This document shows positions 44,276 through 57,064 of a stretch of 64,000 nucleotides of DNA, in pieces. The notes beneath the pieces were generated by a model, which saw nothing but the letters and a program-made list of their open reading frames with translations, did no database searches and was not told the origin of the DNA. Position 1 is the stretch's first letter, and each line of letters starts with the position of its first letter. Both the position numbers and the translations under genes were made by a program. Source of the stretch: Iris pallida (Eukaryota; Streptophyta; Magnoliopsida; Asparagales; Iridaceae); assembly GCA_029216955.1 (NCBI GenBank), contig JANAVB010015614.1, positions 1-64,000 on the forward strand, read 5' to 3'.

Positions 44276-46219
44276 TGAACGCCGACTGTTCACTTATTTA
44301 AAAAAAAAATTCTTGTTTTTTAACGATAATATTTTTACTTTTCTAATGATAATATTTTCGAAGAGAATGATTTTTTTTATTTTAATATTTTGTAATAGTA
44401 ACCATCTTTCTAATATTTACAGTATTTTTAATATCATAATCCAAAGTATATTCGAATTTTTACGTTAATTTTAATATCATTTATCGAAAATTTAAGCAGA
44501 TATTATAATTTTAACTTTTAATGAATATCATGAACCCACTATCCTATTGAGAAAAATATTAAAGCATGGTCAATCTAACCCATTATATTTATTCATTTAA
44601 CATTAAAACATGTTAAAGAAAATCAGAATATCATTTACTCAGGCTTCCACTATTTTTTTTATTTTTAACGCCTGCTGCAAACGTATGTTGGTGTTTAGTA
44701 ATTGATTTTTTTTTGGATTTTAAACGTATACTCCTTACTAATTAATTAATTTATTTTTGGTTTTGTAATGCATGTTGCTCACTAATTTATTTATTTTTTA
44801 ACGCATATTTCACTCATTAAAATATATTTTTTAAAGTTGTATTGAATCCTGCTGCTCACTTATTTTAAAAGAAAATATGTTTTGGTTTATTAACAATACT
44901 ATTTTTTACTTTTCTAATAATAATAGTTTCAAAGAGAACGGATTTTTTTTATTGTGATATTTTGTCATATTAACCATCTTTCTAATCTTTACAATATTAT
45001 TAATATCATTTTCCAAAGTATATTCGAATTTTTACGTTAATTTTAATATTATTTATCAACAATTTAAACAAATATCATAATTTTAACTTTTAATGAATAT
45101 CTTGAACCTACTATCCTATTGAGAAAAATATCAAAAAAATATATTAAAACATGACCAATCTAATCTCAATATTATTTATTTATTTAATATTAAAGCATGT
45201 TCAAGAAAATCTGAATATCATTTATTCTGGCTTCCACTATTTTTTAAAGCCTGCTGCTAACGTATGTTGTTGTTCAGTAATTAGATTTTTTTTTTTGGAT
45301 TTTAAACGTATGTTGCTTAATAATTAATTTATTTATTTTTGATTTTTTAATGCATGTTACTTACTAATTTATTTATTTTTTAACGCAGATTTCACTCATT
45401 AAAATATATTTGAATTTTTACGTAATTTTAATATCATTTATCGAAAATGTAAGCAAATATCATAACTTTGACTTTTAGTGAATATCATAAACCCACTATC
45501 CTGTTGAGAAAAATATTAAAGCATGGTCAATCTAATCTCAATATCATTTATTCATTTAATATTAAAGTATGTCCAAAAAAATTTGAATATCATTTAATCA
45601 GGCTTCCACTATTATTTTTTTTAACGCCTGCTGCTAACGTATGTTGCTGTTCAGTAATTAATTTTTTTTGAATTTTAAATGTATGTCGCTTACTAATTAA
45701 TTTATTTATTTTTAGTTTTTTAATGCATGTTGCTCACTAATTTATTTTTTTTTAACTCATATTTCACTCATTAATTTTTTTTTTGGTTTTAAGTTGTATT
45801 GAACGCCTACTGCTCACTTTTTAAAAAAATAAAATCTGTTTCGGTTTTTTAACGATAATATTTTTTATTTTTCTAATGATAATATTTCGGAAGAGAAAGA
45901 ATTTTTTTTCTTGTAACATTTTGTCATATTAACCATTTTTCGAATATTTATAGTATTTTTAATAGCATTTTTCAAAGTATATTCGAATTTTTACGTTAAT
46001 TTTAATATTATTTATCGAAAATTTTAACAAATATCATAATTTTGGTTTTTATTGAATATCATGAACTCACTATCCTATTGAGAAAAATAATAAAGCCTGG
46101 TCAATCTAATTTCAATATTATTTATTCATTTAATATTAAAACATGTTTAAGAAAATCTGAATATTATTTAATCAGGCTTCCACTATTTTTTTTTAACGTC
46201 TGCTGCTAACGTATGTTGC

Positions 46220-49013
46220 TGTCACTTCCGGTTCCCAGAATACGTATTTATTTAATATTTATCATGCATTTGTTCTATATTTAAATTCTTCAATTTCGCG
46301 CTTATTAATTTTCATGTATTTTATTTTCTGCTTTTTCTTGGCTCTTGGTTCATTTCGGTTCATGGTAAACCAACTTGGTGTGGTTTGGTTCAACATGGAA
46401 AGGAATGGATGGCTTGGATTTGGTGGAGAGAATGAATGGTGGAGATCCACTTGACCTTGATATAAAAGTTCTTCTTTCATTCTTTCTCTTCATTCATTCA
46501 CATTTACTTCTCCACCAAACCCTAATCCACTTGTGAGAGGCAAGTACATTTTGCACACCATGAGGGATTTCATGCATCCCCATTTATTTTTAGTCTATGT
46601 TGTTCATCTTCTCTTCCTCTACAAGTTTAGGTCTTGAAGTTTTTGATTTCCATGGATGGTTGGGTGTAGATCTAAGTTTTAAGTTTTAGTTTTCGTATGG
46701 ATTTTATGGTTTTGATCTATCAAACTCTGTTGTTTTCGAAAATAAGTGGTTCCATGTTGTAGAGAATTTAATTCTATTGAAGTTTGGCTTTTGAAAAGTT
46801 AGATTTCGATTTATTTTGAGGAAGTTATGGCCAAAACAATTTTGGTCAAACTTCTATGTTCATCTGCAGCATGAACCACATGTCGCAGTAGAGCCGCATA
46901 GATGTCGCGGTTGGGCCGCATGAGGTCGCATGTCGCAGTAGAGCCGCATAGATGTCGCGGTTGGGCCGCATGAGGCCGCATGTCGCAGTAGAGCCGCATA
47001 GATGTCGCGGTTGGGCCGCATGAGGTCGCATGTCGCAGTTGAGCCGCATGATGCCGCGAATGAGCCGCATGGGGCACTTGTCGCAGTTGAGCCGCATGAT
47101 GCCGCGAATGAGCTGCATGGGGCACATGTCGCAGTTGAGCCGCATGGTGTCGCAGTTGGGCCGCATGGGACACATGTCGCAGTTGAGCCGCATGGTGTCG
47201 CAGTTGGGCCGCATGAGCTGTATGTCGCAGTTGAGCCGCATATGGTGTCGCAGTAGGGCCGCATGAGCCGCATGTCGCAGTAGGTCCGCATGCATGTCGC
47301 AGAATAGGCCGCATATGCCTATTTTGGTTGTTTCTGACTGTTATATGTCCTATTTTGTCTGAATTATGGCTAGAATTTCTTCTAACTCCCAACATGAAAG
47401 TTGTAGATATTTTTCTTGGCTTCAAGAATGTGTTACCAACTATTTTATGCTAGTTATAGACTCGACCATGCTTAATACTAATTTGACTTTCATGCCTCGT
47501 CACGAATTGACCCCGACTGTTACTTTGACTAATAATTGATCATGCGTTCCTAGTTGGAACTAAGAGACTGGCTAGTCGTCTTATTGAATTGAATGAATGA
47601 GACACGTTCATATTAATTATGAACTATTGTAATCGACTGGCTGATCTCGAATATTGACATACAGGCACATGCATGCTTCAATTTATTTATTTATTTATTT
47701 ATTTTACAAAAGCAGCATGTGTACTTTATGGTCAAGGCATGATTACTCTATGGTTAGTTCTGATTGTTGCATTACGCTATGTAAGACATGCAACCTAACC
47801 GCACTGGTATCGTTGTAGAGTTGTGCATATCGTACCCCGTACGAAAGTACTCATTTGAATGACCATGACCCACGGCATGAGATTTCACTTAACGTAGAGA
47901 CTATTAAGTTAAATAAAATAATGATTGCATGGAGAGAATGGATTCCCGAGTTCTTACATGGCAGCCCTCTTGGGACTAGTAGTGCCCGACAGGCCGGCTG
48001 GTCCCCACAGATACTGCAAATCTGCCACACGGGCAGGGAGCGGTATCTGGTTATATTATCTATTGTATATTGTATATTGATGACGGGCGTCCTACTGGAA
48101 CTCGTCTAATTCATGATTGGCGCAATTGATTGACTGGGTAAACTAGCCTTGCTTGCACATAGTAAGAACTGAGGAATCCCTATTGCATAATTCCAGGATA
48201 ACTTGGAACTCACAGTAGCAAGCCGTAGTAGTTGAATGGCCGTTTAAATTAATTTGTTTGTGTACTGTATGTCCTCTGTTACCTAACTGAGATGATCAGA
48301 ATGTCAGGACATGACGTGCCAACTTCTGTCCTTGTTTGGTTGGGAGGTTGGTTCGAAGTGTCGTGATACTATGTGAATCCCAGTAGAAAGCAGAGATCTA
48401 TTTATCATATTTTCTCATTACTGGTTTTAATCCCTCATATCGTGCTTCCTTGTGGTACTTGCTATTAGAGGTCTAACCTCTCTGGTTTTGTATGGCCAGA
48501 TTTAGAGCCGGTCCCCGAGGATCCAGCTTACTTCTACCTCTACAATGGTCAACACTAGAGGGATGATCGCAGGAGGGCTCGAGTGGGTTTTCTTACTTTC
48601 CCGTTCGTTTTGTTAAATACTTTATACTTTGTCGTTTGGCACCGACATGTTAGTCGGATTGTCTTGTACCTACTTTTGCATAATTGTAACTAAGTCAGGC
48701 TGTAGCTGATAACAATTGTGTATACTGACTACATCATCTGGCTGTGTTTTGTAAAGCCAGATATCAAGAACATTTTGACTGAGCGTTTGAGACGCCTTAC
48801 TGCTTTATCTTACATGTTCTCTATTTTCTGTTTCTTGTTTGAATGATTGAGACAATAGATGTGAAGTGACCATAGGGAGACTTTCATGTAGTATGCACCC
48901 CCTCGTCTTGTTAGACAGCATTGATCGTATTATACGGTATTCATCTACCCGTAATACGTAGCTGGCTGAGTCATTTTTCCCGCTCTCCAGTATTCTGGTT
49001 CTGGGGCGTGACA
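46220..49013 (+). repeat. 5' LTR of the gypsy element
   Basis: 2794 bp. Contains a GC-rich minisatellite at about 46870-47312 and a short A/T tandem TTTA near 47680. An 84-codon frame (47855-48109, MNDHDPRH...) is also open in the 3' LTR, probably by shared ancestry. Confidence 0.95.
46870..47312. repeat. LTR minisatellite (ATGTCGCAG-AGCCGCATG units)
   Basis: Three units of about 58-60 bases (CATGTCGCAGTAGAGCCGCA ... GGTTGGGCCGCATGAGG) are followed by units with GATGCCGCGAATGAGCCGCA and GGTGTCGCAGTTGGGCCGCA. It is a CpG-rich island in an AT-rich LTR. The equivalent in the 3' LTR (about 54876-55365) has four first-type units. Open frames of 80-200 codons through it are repeat artefacts. Confidence 0.9.
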
Positions 49014-49133
49014 AGGTTTTAGTGGTGGCCCATGCAGGTCTGATTTTAGACTTGTGGGGTGTTTTGATTTATAGGATGTCTCAATCACACATGTTCCCCC
49101 TTGATCTCATGATTCGTTGTTCTCAACTCTAGC

Positions 49134-50492
49134 TTGACATTCCAGTATCCTTTGACTTCATTGATCTTTCCTGTCCGGTCGTTTGATTGTTCTCTTATCC
49201 CTTTTCTTAGGGGCACCTCGTCCGCATCTGTCAGGACTGGGCAACAACAACAACAAGAGCAACACGGACAACCTGACCATGTTGGTCAGCAACAAGGGCC
49301 GGTACTAACTCAAGAGACCATCCAAGAAGAAGTAATAGTGGAAGCAGCAGCTGGACCGCAGTATCCGGATGTTCCACCACCAACAACAGTTCCACCTACC
49401 CCTGTGGAAGTGCACACACCAGCCCTTCTGGAGATCATGAGAGAAATGATGGCTACCCAACAACATCAGATGTTAGCCCAGCAGCGCATGCACGCTCAGT
49501 TGCAGGAGCAGAACGTACTACTCAACCAAGGGTTGCAGACGGCATTAAAAAGAGGGTCGAGGCCAGATTCAGGAGCATCAGCCAAGTTTTGCAAGTACAA
49601 CCCCCGTCATTTCGAGGGCACGGAAGATGCCATCTCAGCAGATGCATGGCTTAAGGATATTGAGGCTATTCTGACAGCGGCTAAGGTGCCGGCAGAAGAA
49701 CGTGTGGATCAAGTGAAGTTGTTACTTCAGGATCTCGCACGTGATTGGTGGGAATCAGAGGAAGTAGGTATCAGACGTCCTGTTGCTTGGGACGATTTTA
49801 CCGCAAGATTTAAGACGAAGTACTATGGAGTTGTGGCGCAGTTTGAGCTACAACAGAAGTTTATCAACCTCAAGCAGGCCGGTAAGACGGTAGATGCTTA
49901 CGCAGCGGAGTTCTGCAGATTGAGTAGGTTCGCCCCAGAGATGGTAGCGACAGAGAGCCAGAGGGCTATGAGGTTCCAGCAAGGGTTTCACCTTGAGCTC
50001 TTGCAATTGATAGAAGGGCACAACTACCAGACTTTTGATGAAGTATTGACGGTAACCCGAAGGCATGAGATCACCGTTCAGAGGATCACGACAAGGACTG
50101 GAGGTCAGAAGAGATCTCACAGTCAGATTGAAAGAGGAGGGAGAGTAGCGCCCCGAACAACAGCACCGTCTCCTGGCATTCGCATCCACGATGTGGCGAT
50201 GCGAGGGCCAGCACCACCCAGGCAGCAGCAACAACAGAAGAAGAACCAGCAACCCCCGGCAGGCTGTACTTATTGTGGGAAGGTAGGACACACTAGAGAT
50301 GTGTGTCAGACATTGAACGGGTTGTGTTTGATATGTGGAAATCCAGATCATCGGGTTGCCATATGTCCCATAAATTCGAGGTCAGGAGGACCAGCACAGC
50401 AGTTTTCTGCTCTGCCAGCACCAGGGGCAGGACAGTATCGAGGACTAGCAGTGGCAGTGAGACCATTGGCCCAGCGTCCGTTAATGCCGTAA
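49134..50492 (+). CDS. gag: gag polyprotein of the gypsy element
   Basis: 452 codons from ATG 49134; a later start is possible because the first 30 residues do not look gag-like. A Gln-rich N-terminal part is followed by the retrotransposon gag domain (about residues 155-330: FCKYNPRHFEGTEDAISADA; WLKDIEAIL; LARDWWESEE; RFKTKYYGVVAQFELQQKFI). Two zinc knuckles follow near residues 383-410, CTYCGKVGHTRDVC and CLICGNPDHRVAIC, which bind nucleic acid. Gag would form the particle packaging the RNA. The frame stops at 50492; intact relatives read on into pol. Confidence 0.92.
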   Translation: MTFQYPLTSLIFPVRSFDCSLIPFLRGTSSASVRTGQQQQQEQHGQPDHVGQQQGPVLTQETIQEEVIVEAAAGPQYPDVPPPTTVPPTPVEVHTPALLEIMREMMATQQHQMLAQQRMHAQLQEQNVLLNQGLQTALKRGSRPDSGASAKFCKYNPRHFEGTEDAISADAWLKDIEAILTAAKVPAEERVDQVKLLLQDLARDWWESEEVGIRRPVAWDDFTARFKTKYYGVVAQFELQQKFINLKQAGKTVDAYAAEFCRLSRFAPEMVATESQRAMRFQQGFHLELLQLIEGHNYQTFDEVLTVTRRHEITVQRITTRTGGQKRSHSQIERGGRVAPRTTAPSPGIRIHDVAMRGPAPPRQQQQQKKNQQPPAGCTYCGKVGHTRDVCQTLNGLCLICGNPDHRVAICPINSRSGGPAQQFSALPAPGAGQYRGLAVAVRPLAQRPLMP

Positions 50493-53400
50493 GCTCAGAT
50501 GTTTCGGCAGCAGGGACCGCCGATGCAGCAACACCAGCATAGACCACCCTAGCATCATCAAGGAAGGGGCCAGCAGCAGCACCAGGCTAGGCCGCAGCAT
50601 GGAAACCAACAAGGAGGTCGAGGGCAGGCCTTCACTCTGTCCTTGGAGGAGGCATTAGCATCGGGAGATGTTGTGGCAGGGTAACATTCTCGTCGCCTCA
50701 TATCCCGCAGTAGCATTGTTTGATTCAGGAGCATCACACTCATTTATATCTGCACAATTTGCGACACGGCTAGGAATAGAGTTTGAGGCATTGCCAGGGA
50801 GGTTGAATATACTCACTGGCAATAGGTTCGTAGGAGTTAGTAGAGTTATTCTAGCGTGTAGCGTTGTTGTTTACGGGCATTCCTTACCCGCCCGGTTGAT
50901 AGAATTTCCTGTTAGAAATTTCGACGTTATCTTAGGCATGGACTGGCTGAAAGACAGTCATGCGACAATAGATTATCGTAGAGGGAGTGTATCTTTTGAT
51001 ATCCCAGGCATGAAGAGGTTCACCTTAGTCAGATCAGAGGCAACTCAGCAAGAGCAGGGAGTAATAGCGGCAATGGAAGAAGTTCAAGTTCCGAAGGTAG
51101 TTGAAGAGTTTCTGGATGTATTTCCTGAAGAACTTCCAGGTCTACTACCGGTTAGGGATATTGAGTTCTGTATAGAATTGGCACCTGGAACTAAACCGAT
51201 ATCAGATCGAGTTTACAGAATGGCGGATTCAGAGCAGGCCAAGGTATATCATCACATAGAAGAACTGAAGGAGAAGAAGTTTATCCAAGCTAGCATATCG
51301 CCATGGGCAGCACCAGTGGTACTTGTAGGAAAGAAGGATGGATCATCCAGATTGTGTATTGATTACAGGAAGCTTAACGCGGAAACAGTAAAGAACAAAT
51401 ATCCACTACCAATGATCGACGACTTATTTGATCAGTTGAGCAGGGCTAGAGTTTTCTCTAAGATAGATCTTCGTTCAGGGTACCATCATGTGAGGGTTCG
51501 GAAGGAGGATATTCCCAAGACAACATTCAGGTCGAAGTATGGGCATTATGAATTCTTAGTAATGCCGTTTGGTTTGACCAATGCTCCAGCAATATTTATG
51601 GATTTGATGAACCGCATCTTTATGCCATACTTAGATCAGTTTGTCGTTGTGTTTCTTGACGACATTTTTGTATACTCTACTAGTAAAGAGGAGCATGAGG
51701 ACCACCTTAGGAAAGTGTTACAAGTTCTGAGGGAGAACCAGTTGTATGCCAAGCTCAGCAAGTGTGAGTTCTGGACGGATCATATTTCATTTTTGGGTCA
51801 TATCATATCAGGAGCTGGAGTAGCAGTAGATCCCAAGAAGGTAGAAGCAGTAGAGAGCTGGCCAGTACCCAAGACCGTAGCTGATGTACGGAGTTTCTTG
51901 GGATTGGCAGGATATTACAGGAGATTCGTATCGAATTTTGCAAGACTTTCAGCACCCATGACCCGCTTGACACGGAAGGATGTGCCATTCATCTGGTCGG
52001 CAGAGTGCCAGGCATCATTTGACACCTTGAAGTAGAAGTTGATATCAGCGCCTATTCTTACATTGCCAGTTGGACCCGGAGGTTTTACAGTATATTGTGA
52101 TGCGTCGGGTAAAGGACTTGGATGTGTCTTCATGCAGCATGGGAAGGTGATAGCGTACGCATCTAGGCAACTTCGAGACCACGAGAAGAATTACCCAACT
52201 CATGACTTGGAGTTGGCGGCAGTAGTATTTGCTTTGAAGCTATGGAGGCATTACTTATATGGTGATCGAGTGGATATGTACACGGACCATAAAAGTCTGA
52301 AGTACATCTTTACTCAGAAGGAGCTGAACATGAGGCAGAGGAGATGGTTAGAGCTGATCAAGGATTACGACGTAGAGCTTCAGTATCATCCAGACAAGGC
52401 TAATGTGGTAGCAGACGCTCTTAGCAGGAGAGGCGACGCATTTATGTTGACAACACAGAAGCACATTTTAGAAGACCTTCAGGAGATGGACATCGAGGTT
52501 ATACTTCCTAGTGATGTAGGAATTCTGGCGAGTCTACAAGTCCAATCTGACTTGGTAGATAGGATCAAGGCAGCTCAGGCACAGGACCTAAGGATTCAGA
52601 AGCTTAGGGCAGAATGTGAGTCAGGGCTCAGGAAGGAGATGCAAATTCATGAAGATGGTACGCTTAGGTTTGGATCACGCCTATGTGTGCCTAGTGGAGA
52701 TATCAGACAGGAAGTTATGGCAGAATCTCACAGTTCCCAGTATTCTATACATCCTGGAGGGACCAAGATGTACCAAGATATCAAGCAACACTTCTGGTGG
52801 AACGGAATGAAGAGAGAGATAGCTAGATTTGTTTTCCGTTGCTTGGTATGTCAGCAAGTGAAGGCAGAGCAGCAGAGGCCAGCTGGATTATTACAGCCAC
52901 TTTCTATCCCAGAATAGAAGTGGGAGCACATCACAATAGACTTTGTGACCGGTTTACCGAGATCACCTAGTGGTAAAGATGCTATTTGGGTGATAGTAGA
53001 TCGGCTTACAAAGGTAGCACACTTTCTTCCTTTCAGAGTAGGGCAATCTACAGAAAAGTTGGCAGAGTTGTATATGCAACAGATAGTCAGGCAGCATAGA
53101 GTCCCTGTCAGTATTGTGTCCGACAGAGATATCCGTTTTACATCACATTTCTGGAAGAGCTTACATCATAGTCTGGGCACCAAGTTAAGATTTAGCACGG
53201 CTTACCATCCACAGACGGACGGGCAACCAGAAAGAACAATTCAGACTTTAGAAGATATGTTGCGAGCTTGCACCCTAGATTTTGGAGGATCTTGGGAGAG
53301 CCACCTGCACTTAGTTGAGTTTTCATACAACAATAGTTATCAAGCCAGTATCCGGATGGCGCCATTCGAAGCTCTATATGGTAAGAAGTGTAGATCACCA

Positions 53401-54053
53401 CTAGCATGGGATGATATCGGGGAGAGGAAGATGTTGGGCCCAGAAATGATTGTTCAGACAGTTGAATTGGTCAAGGGAATTAGAGAACGACTTCGAGTTG
53501 TACAGGACCGACATCGTCATTGGGCGGACCAGCATCGTAGACCGCTAGAGTTTTCTGTTGGGGACCACGTGTTCTTGCGAATCTCATCTATCCGTGGGGT
53601 CATTAGATTTGGCGTTCACGGGAAGTTGAGTCCGCGATACGTAGGACCATTCGTTATCCTTGATAGGGTAGGCGATGTTGCTTATCGTTTATCCCACGTT
53701 TATCCCTTCCACCTTCGTTACGAGAGGTGCATGACGTATTTTATGTATCTCAATTGTGAAGGTATGTATCGGACCCCAGCCATATCCTTGATCATTCTGA
53801 GTTGGTTGTTGGTACCAACTTGTCTTACGAGGAGCAGCCGGTGTCCATTTTGGATCGGAGAGAGAAAATACTCAAGAATCGAACAATTAGCCTTGTCCGG
53901 GTTGTTTGGGGTCATCACTCATTAGGAGAGTCAACGTGGGAACGTGAGGATGATATCCGATCACGGTATCCACATCTGTTTGACTCACAAGGTATATTTC
54001 TTCCCGTGTACCTTGATTGCCTTAACCCCTCATGCTTGTCACCTCATAGATAG
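50493..54053 (+). pseudogene. pol: pol polyprotein of the gypsy element (protease, RT, RNase H, integrase, chromodomain), broken
   Basis: A linker with a TAG near 50539 leads to the main frame at 50668. Protease: [62 protein letters not shown], and catalytic [13 protein letters not shown] at 52033-52035 stands where relatives have Gln. RNase H (52039 on): [38 protein letters not shown]. Integrase: zinc finger with [12 protein letters not shown] and [11 protein letters not shown] at 52915-52917 in place of the usual Trp before KWEHITIDFVTGLP; then IVSDRDIRF and HPQTDGQPERTIQTLEDML complete D, D and E. A frame change near 53700 precedes the chromodomain (53790-53990: ILDRREKILKNRTISLVRVV, WGHHSLGESTWERE), which would guide integration to chromatin. 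Confidence 0.93.
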
Positions 54054-54204
54054 AACTACTTGATATCGTAGATTGTTAATATAGATATGTTATCTGCTAG
54101 TTAAATATTGAAGAATGATTACTTGCTCAAGTTTCTTGTACCTAGATCAGCTCGGTTTTTTCTATCCTGCTTGGATTTAAAATTTCGAGGACGGAATTTT
54201 TTCT

Positions 54205-54218
54205 AAGGAGGGTAGAGA
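54205..54218 (+). promoter_or_regulatory. Polypurine tract before the 3' LTR
   Basis: AAGGAGGGTAGAGA immediately precedes TGTCAC of the 3' LTR; it is the expected plus-strand primer site. No textbook primer-binding site is obvious after the 5' LTR (AGGTTTTAGTGGTGGCC). Confidence 0.7.
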
Positions 54219-57064
54219 TGTCACTTTCCGTTCCCAGAATACGTATTTATTTAATATTTATCATGCATTTGTTCTGTATTTAAATTCTTCAATTTCGCGC
54301 TTATTAATTTTCTTGCATTTATTTTCTGCTTTTTCTTGGCTCTTGGTTCATTTCGGTTCATGGTAAACCAACTTGGTGTGGTTTGGTTCAACATGGAAAG
54401 GAATAGATGGCTTAGATTTGGTGGAGAGAATGAATGGTGGAGATCCACTTGACCTTGATATAAAAGTTATTCTTTCATTCTCTCTCTTTATTCATTCACA
54501 TTTACTTCTCCACCAAACCCTAACCCACTTGTGAGAGGCAAGTACATCTTGCACACCATGAGAGATTTTATGTATCCCCATTTATTTTTAGTCTATGTTG
54601 TTCATCTTCTCTTCCTCTACAAGTTTAGGTCTTGAAGTTTTTGATTTCCATGGATGGTTGGGTGTAGATCTAAGTTTTAAGTTTTAGTTTTCGTATGGAT
54701 TTTATGGTTTTGATCTATCAAACTCTGTTATTTTCGAAAATAAGTGGTTCCATGTTGTAGAGAATTTAATTCTACTAAAGTTTGGCTTTTAAAAAGTTAG
54801 ATTCCGATTTATTTTGAGGAAGTTATGGCCAAACAATTTTGGTCAAACTTCTATGTTCATCTGCAGCATGAACCACATGTCGCAGTAGAGCCGCATAGAT
54901 GTTGCGGTTGGGCCGCATGAGGTCGCATGTCGCAGTAGAGCCGCATAGATGTCGCAGTTGGGCCGCATGAGGCCGCATGACGCAGTAGAACCGCATAGAT
55001 GTCGCGGTTGGACCGCATGAGGCCGCATGTCGCAAGTAGAGCCGCATAGATGTCGCGGTTGGGCCACATTAGGCCGCATGTCGCAGTTGAGCCGCATGAT
55101 GCCACGAATGAGCCGCATGGGGCACATATCACAGTTGAGCCGCATGATGCCGCGAATGAGCCGCATGGGGCACATGTTGCAGTTGAGCCGCATGGTGTCG
55201 CAGTTGGGCCGCATGGGGCACATGTCGCAGTTGAGCCGCATGGTGTCGCAGTTAGGCCGCATGAGCTGTATGTCGCAGTTGAGCCGCATATGGTGTCGCA
55301 GTAGGGCCGCATGAGCCGCATATCGCAATAGGTCCGCATACATGTCGCATAATAGGCCGCATATGCCTATTTTGGTTGTTTCTGACTGTTATATGTCCTA
55401 TTTTGACTGAATTATGGCTAGAATTTCTTCTAACTCCCAACATGAAAGTTGTAGATATTTTTCTTGGCTTCAAGAATGTGTTACCAACTATTTTATGCTA
55501 GTTATAGACTCGACCATGCTTAATACTAATCTGACTTTCATGCCTCGTTACGAATTGACCCCGACTGTTACTTTGACTAATAATTGATCATGCGTTCCTA
55601 GTTGGAACTAAGAGACTGGCTAGTCGTCTTATTGAATTGAATGAATGAGACACGTTCATATTAATTATGAACTATTGTAATCGACTGGCTGATCCCGAAT
55701 ATTGACATACAGGCACATGCAGGCTTCAATTTATTTATTTATTTATTTATTTATTTTACAAAAGCAGCATGTGTACTTTATGGTCAAGGCAAGATTACTC
55801 CATGGTTAGTTCTGATTGTTGCATTACGCTATGTAAGACCTGCAACCTAATCGCACTGGTATCGTTGTAGAGTTGTGCATATCGTACCCCGTACGAAAGT
55901 ACTCATTTGAATGACCATGACCCACGGCATGGGATTTCACTTAACGTAGAGACTATTAAGTTAAATAAAATAATGATTGCATGGAGAAAATGGATTTCCG
56001 AGTTCTTACATGGCAGTCCTCTTGGGACTAGTAGTGCCCGACAGGCCGGCTGGTCTCCACAGATACTGCAAATCTGCCACACGGGCAGGGAGCGGTATCT
56101 GGTTATATTATCTATTGTATATTGTATATTGATGACGGGCGTCCTGCTGGGACTCGTCTAATTCATGATTGGCGCAATTGATTGACTGGGTAAAGTAGCC
56201 TTGTTTGCACATAGTAAGAACTGAGGAATCCCTATTGCATAATTCCAGGATAACTTGGAACTCACAGTAGCAAGCCGTAGTAGTTGAATGGCCGTTTAAA
56301 TTAATTTGTTTGTGTACTGTATGTCCTCTGTTACCTAACTGAGATGATCAGAATGTCAGGACATGACGTGCCAACTTCTGTCCTTGTTTGGTTGGGAGGT
56401 TGGTTCAAACTGTCGTGATACTATGTGAATCCCAGTAGAAAGCAGAGATCTATTTATCATATTTTCTCATTACTGGTTTTAATCCCTCATATCGTGCTTC
56501 CTTGTGGTACTTGCTATTAGAGGTCTAACCTCTCTGGTTTTGCATGGCCAGATTTAGAGCCGGTCCCTGAGGATCCAGCTTACTTCTACCTCTACGATGG
56601 TCAACACTAGAGGGATGATCGCAGGAGGGCTCGAGTGGGTTTTCTTACTTCCCCGCTCGTTTTGTTAAATACTTTATACTTTGCCGTTTGGCACCGACAT
56701 GTTAGTCGGATTGTCTTGTATCTACTTTTGCATAATTGTAACTAAGTCAGGCTGCAGCTGATAATAATTGTGTATACTGACTACATCATCTGACTGTGTT
56801 TTGTAAAGCCAGATATCAAGAATATTTTGACTGAGCGTTTGGGACGCCTTACTGCTTTATCTTACATGTTCTCTATTTTCTGTTTCTTGTTTGAATGATT
56901 GAGACAATAGATGTGAAGTGACCATAGGGAGACTTTCATGTAGTATGCACCCCCTCGTCTTGTTAGACAGCATTGATCGTATTATACGGTATTCATCTAC
57001 CCGTAATACGTAGCTGGCTGAGTTATTCTCCCGCTCTCCAGTATTCTGGTTCTGGGGCGTGACA
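54219..57064 (+). repeat. 3' LTR of the gypsy element
   Basis: 2846 bp, 52 longer than the 5' LTR, mostly explained by one more minisatellite unit near 54880-55075. Otherwise colinear with the 5' LTR. Confidence 0.95.

Larger units (their letters stand above)
46220..57064 (+). mobile_element. Ty3/gypsy chromovirus (Tekay/Del-like) LTR retrotransposon
   Basis: 10845 bp, with LTRs 46220-49013 and 54219-57064 (both TGTCAC...GTGACA) and a perfect 5-bp target duplication GTTGC (46215-46219, 57065-57069). The order gag - protease - RT - RNase H - integrase - chromodomain fits a chromovirus; the long LTRs and GAGGACGGAATTTTTTCTAA before the 3' LTR fit the Tekay/Del lineage. Stops and frame changes in pol make it non-autonomous now. 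LTRs differ only at scattered positions plus a repeat-unit length change, so insertion is comparatively recent. Confidence 0.95.

Noticed and set aside
46811..47425. Frames of 80-204 codons in the LTR, on both strands (also 54.8-55.5 kb)
   Set aside because: All pass through the CpG-rich minisatellite and repeat the same few residues; simultaneous openness on several frames is a repeat effect.
47855..48109. 84-codon frame open in both LTRs as a conserved LTR gene
   Set aside because: Openness in both copies follows from LTR identity at insertion; no domain and no evidence of selection can be read from two copies.
49848..50351. 167-codon minus-strand frame
   Set aside because: Antisense to gag with its zinc knuckles; no independent support.
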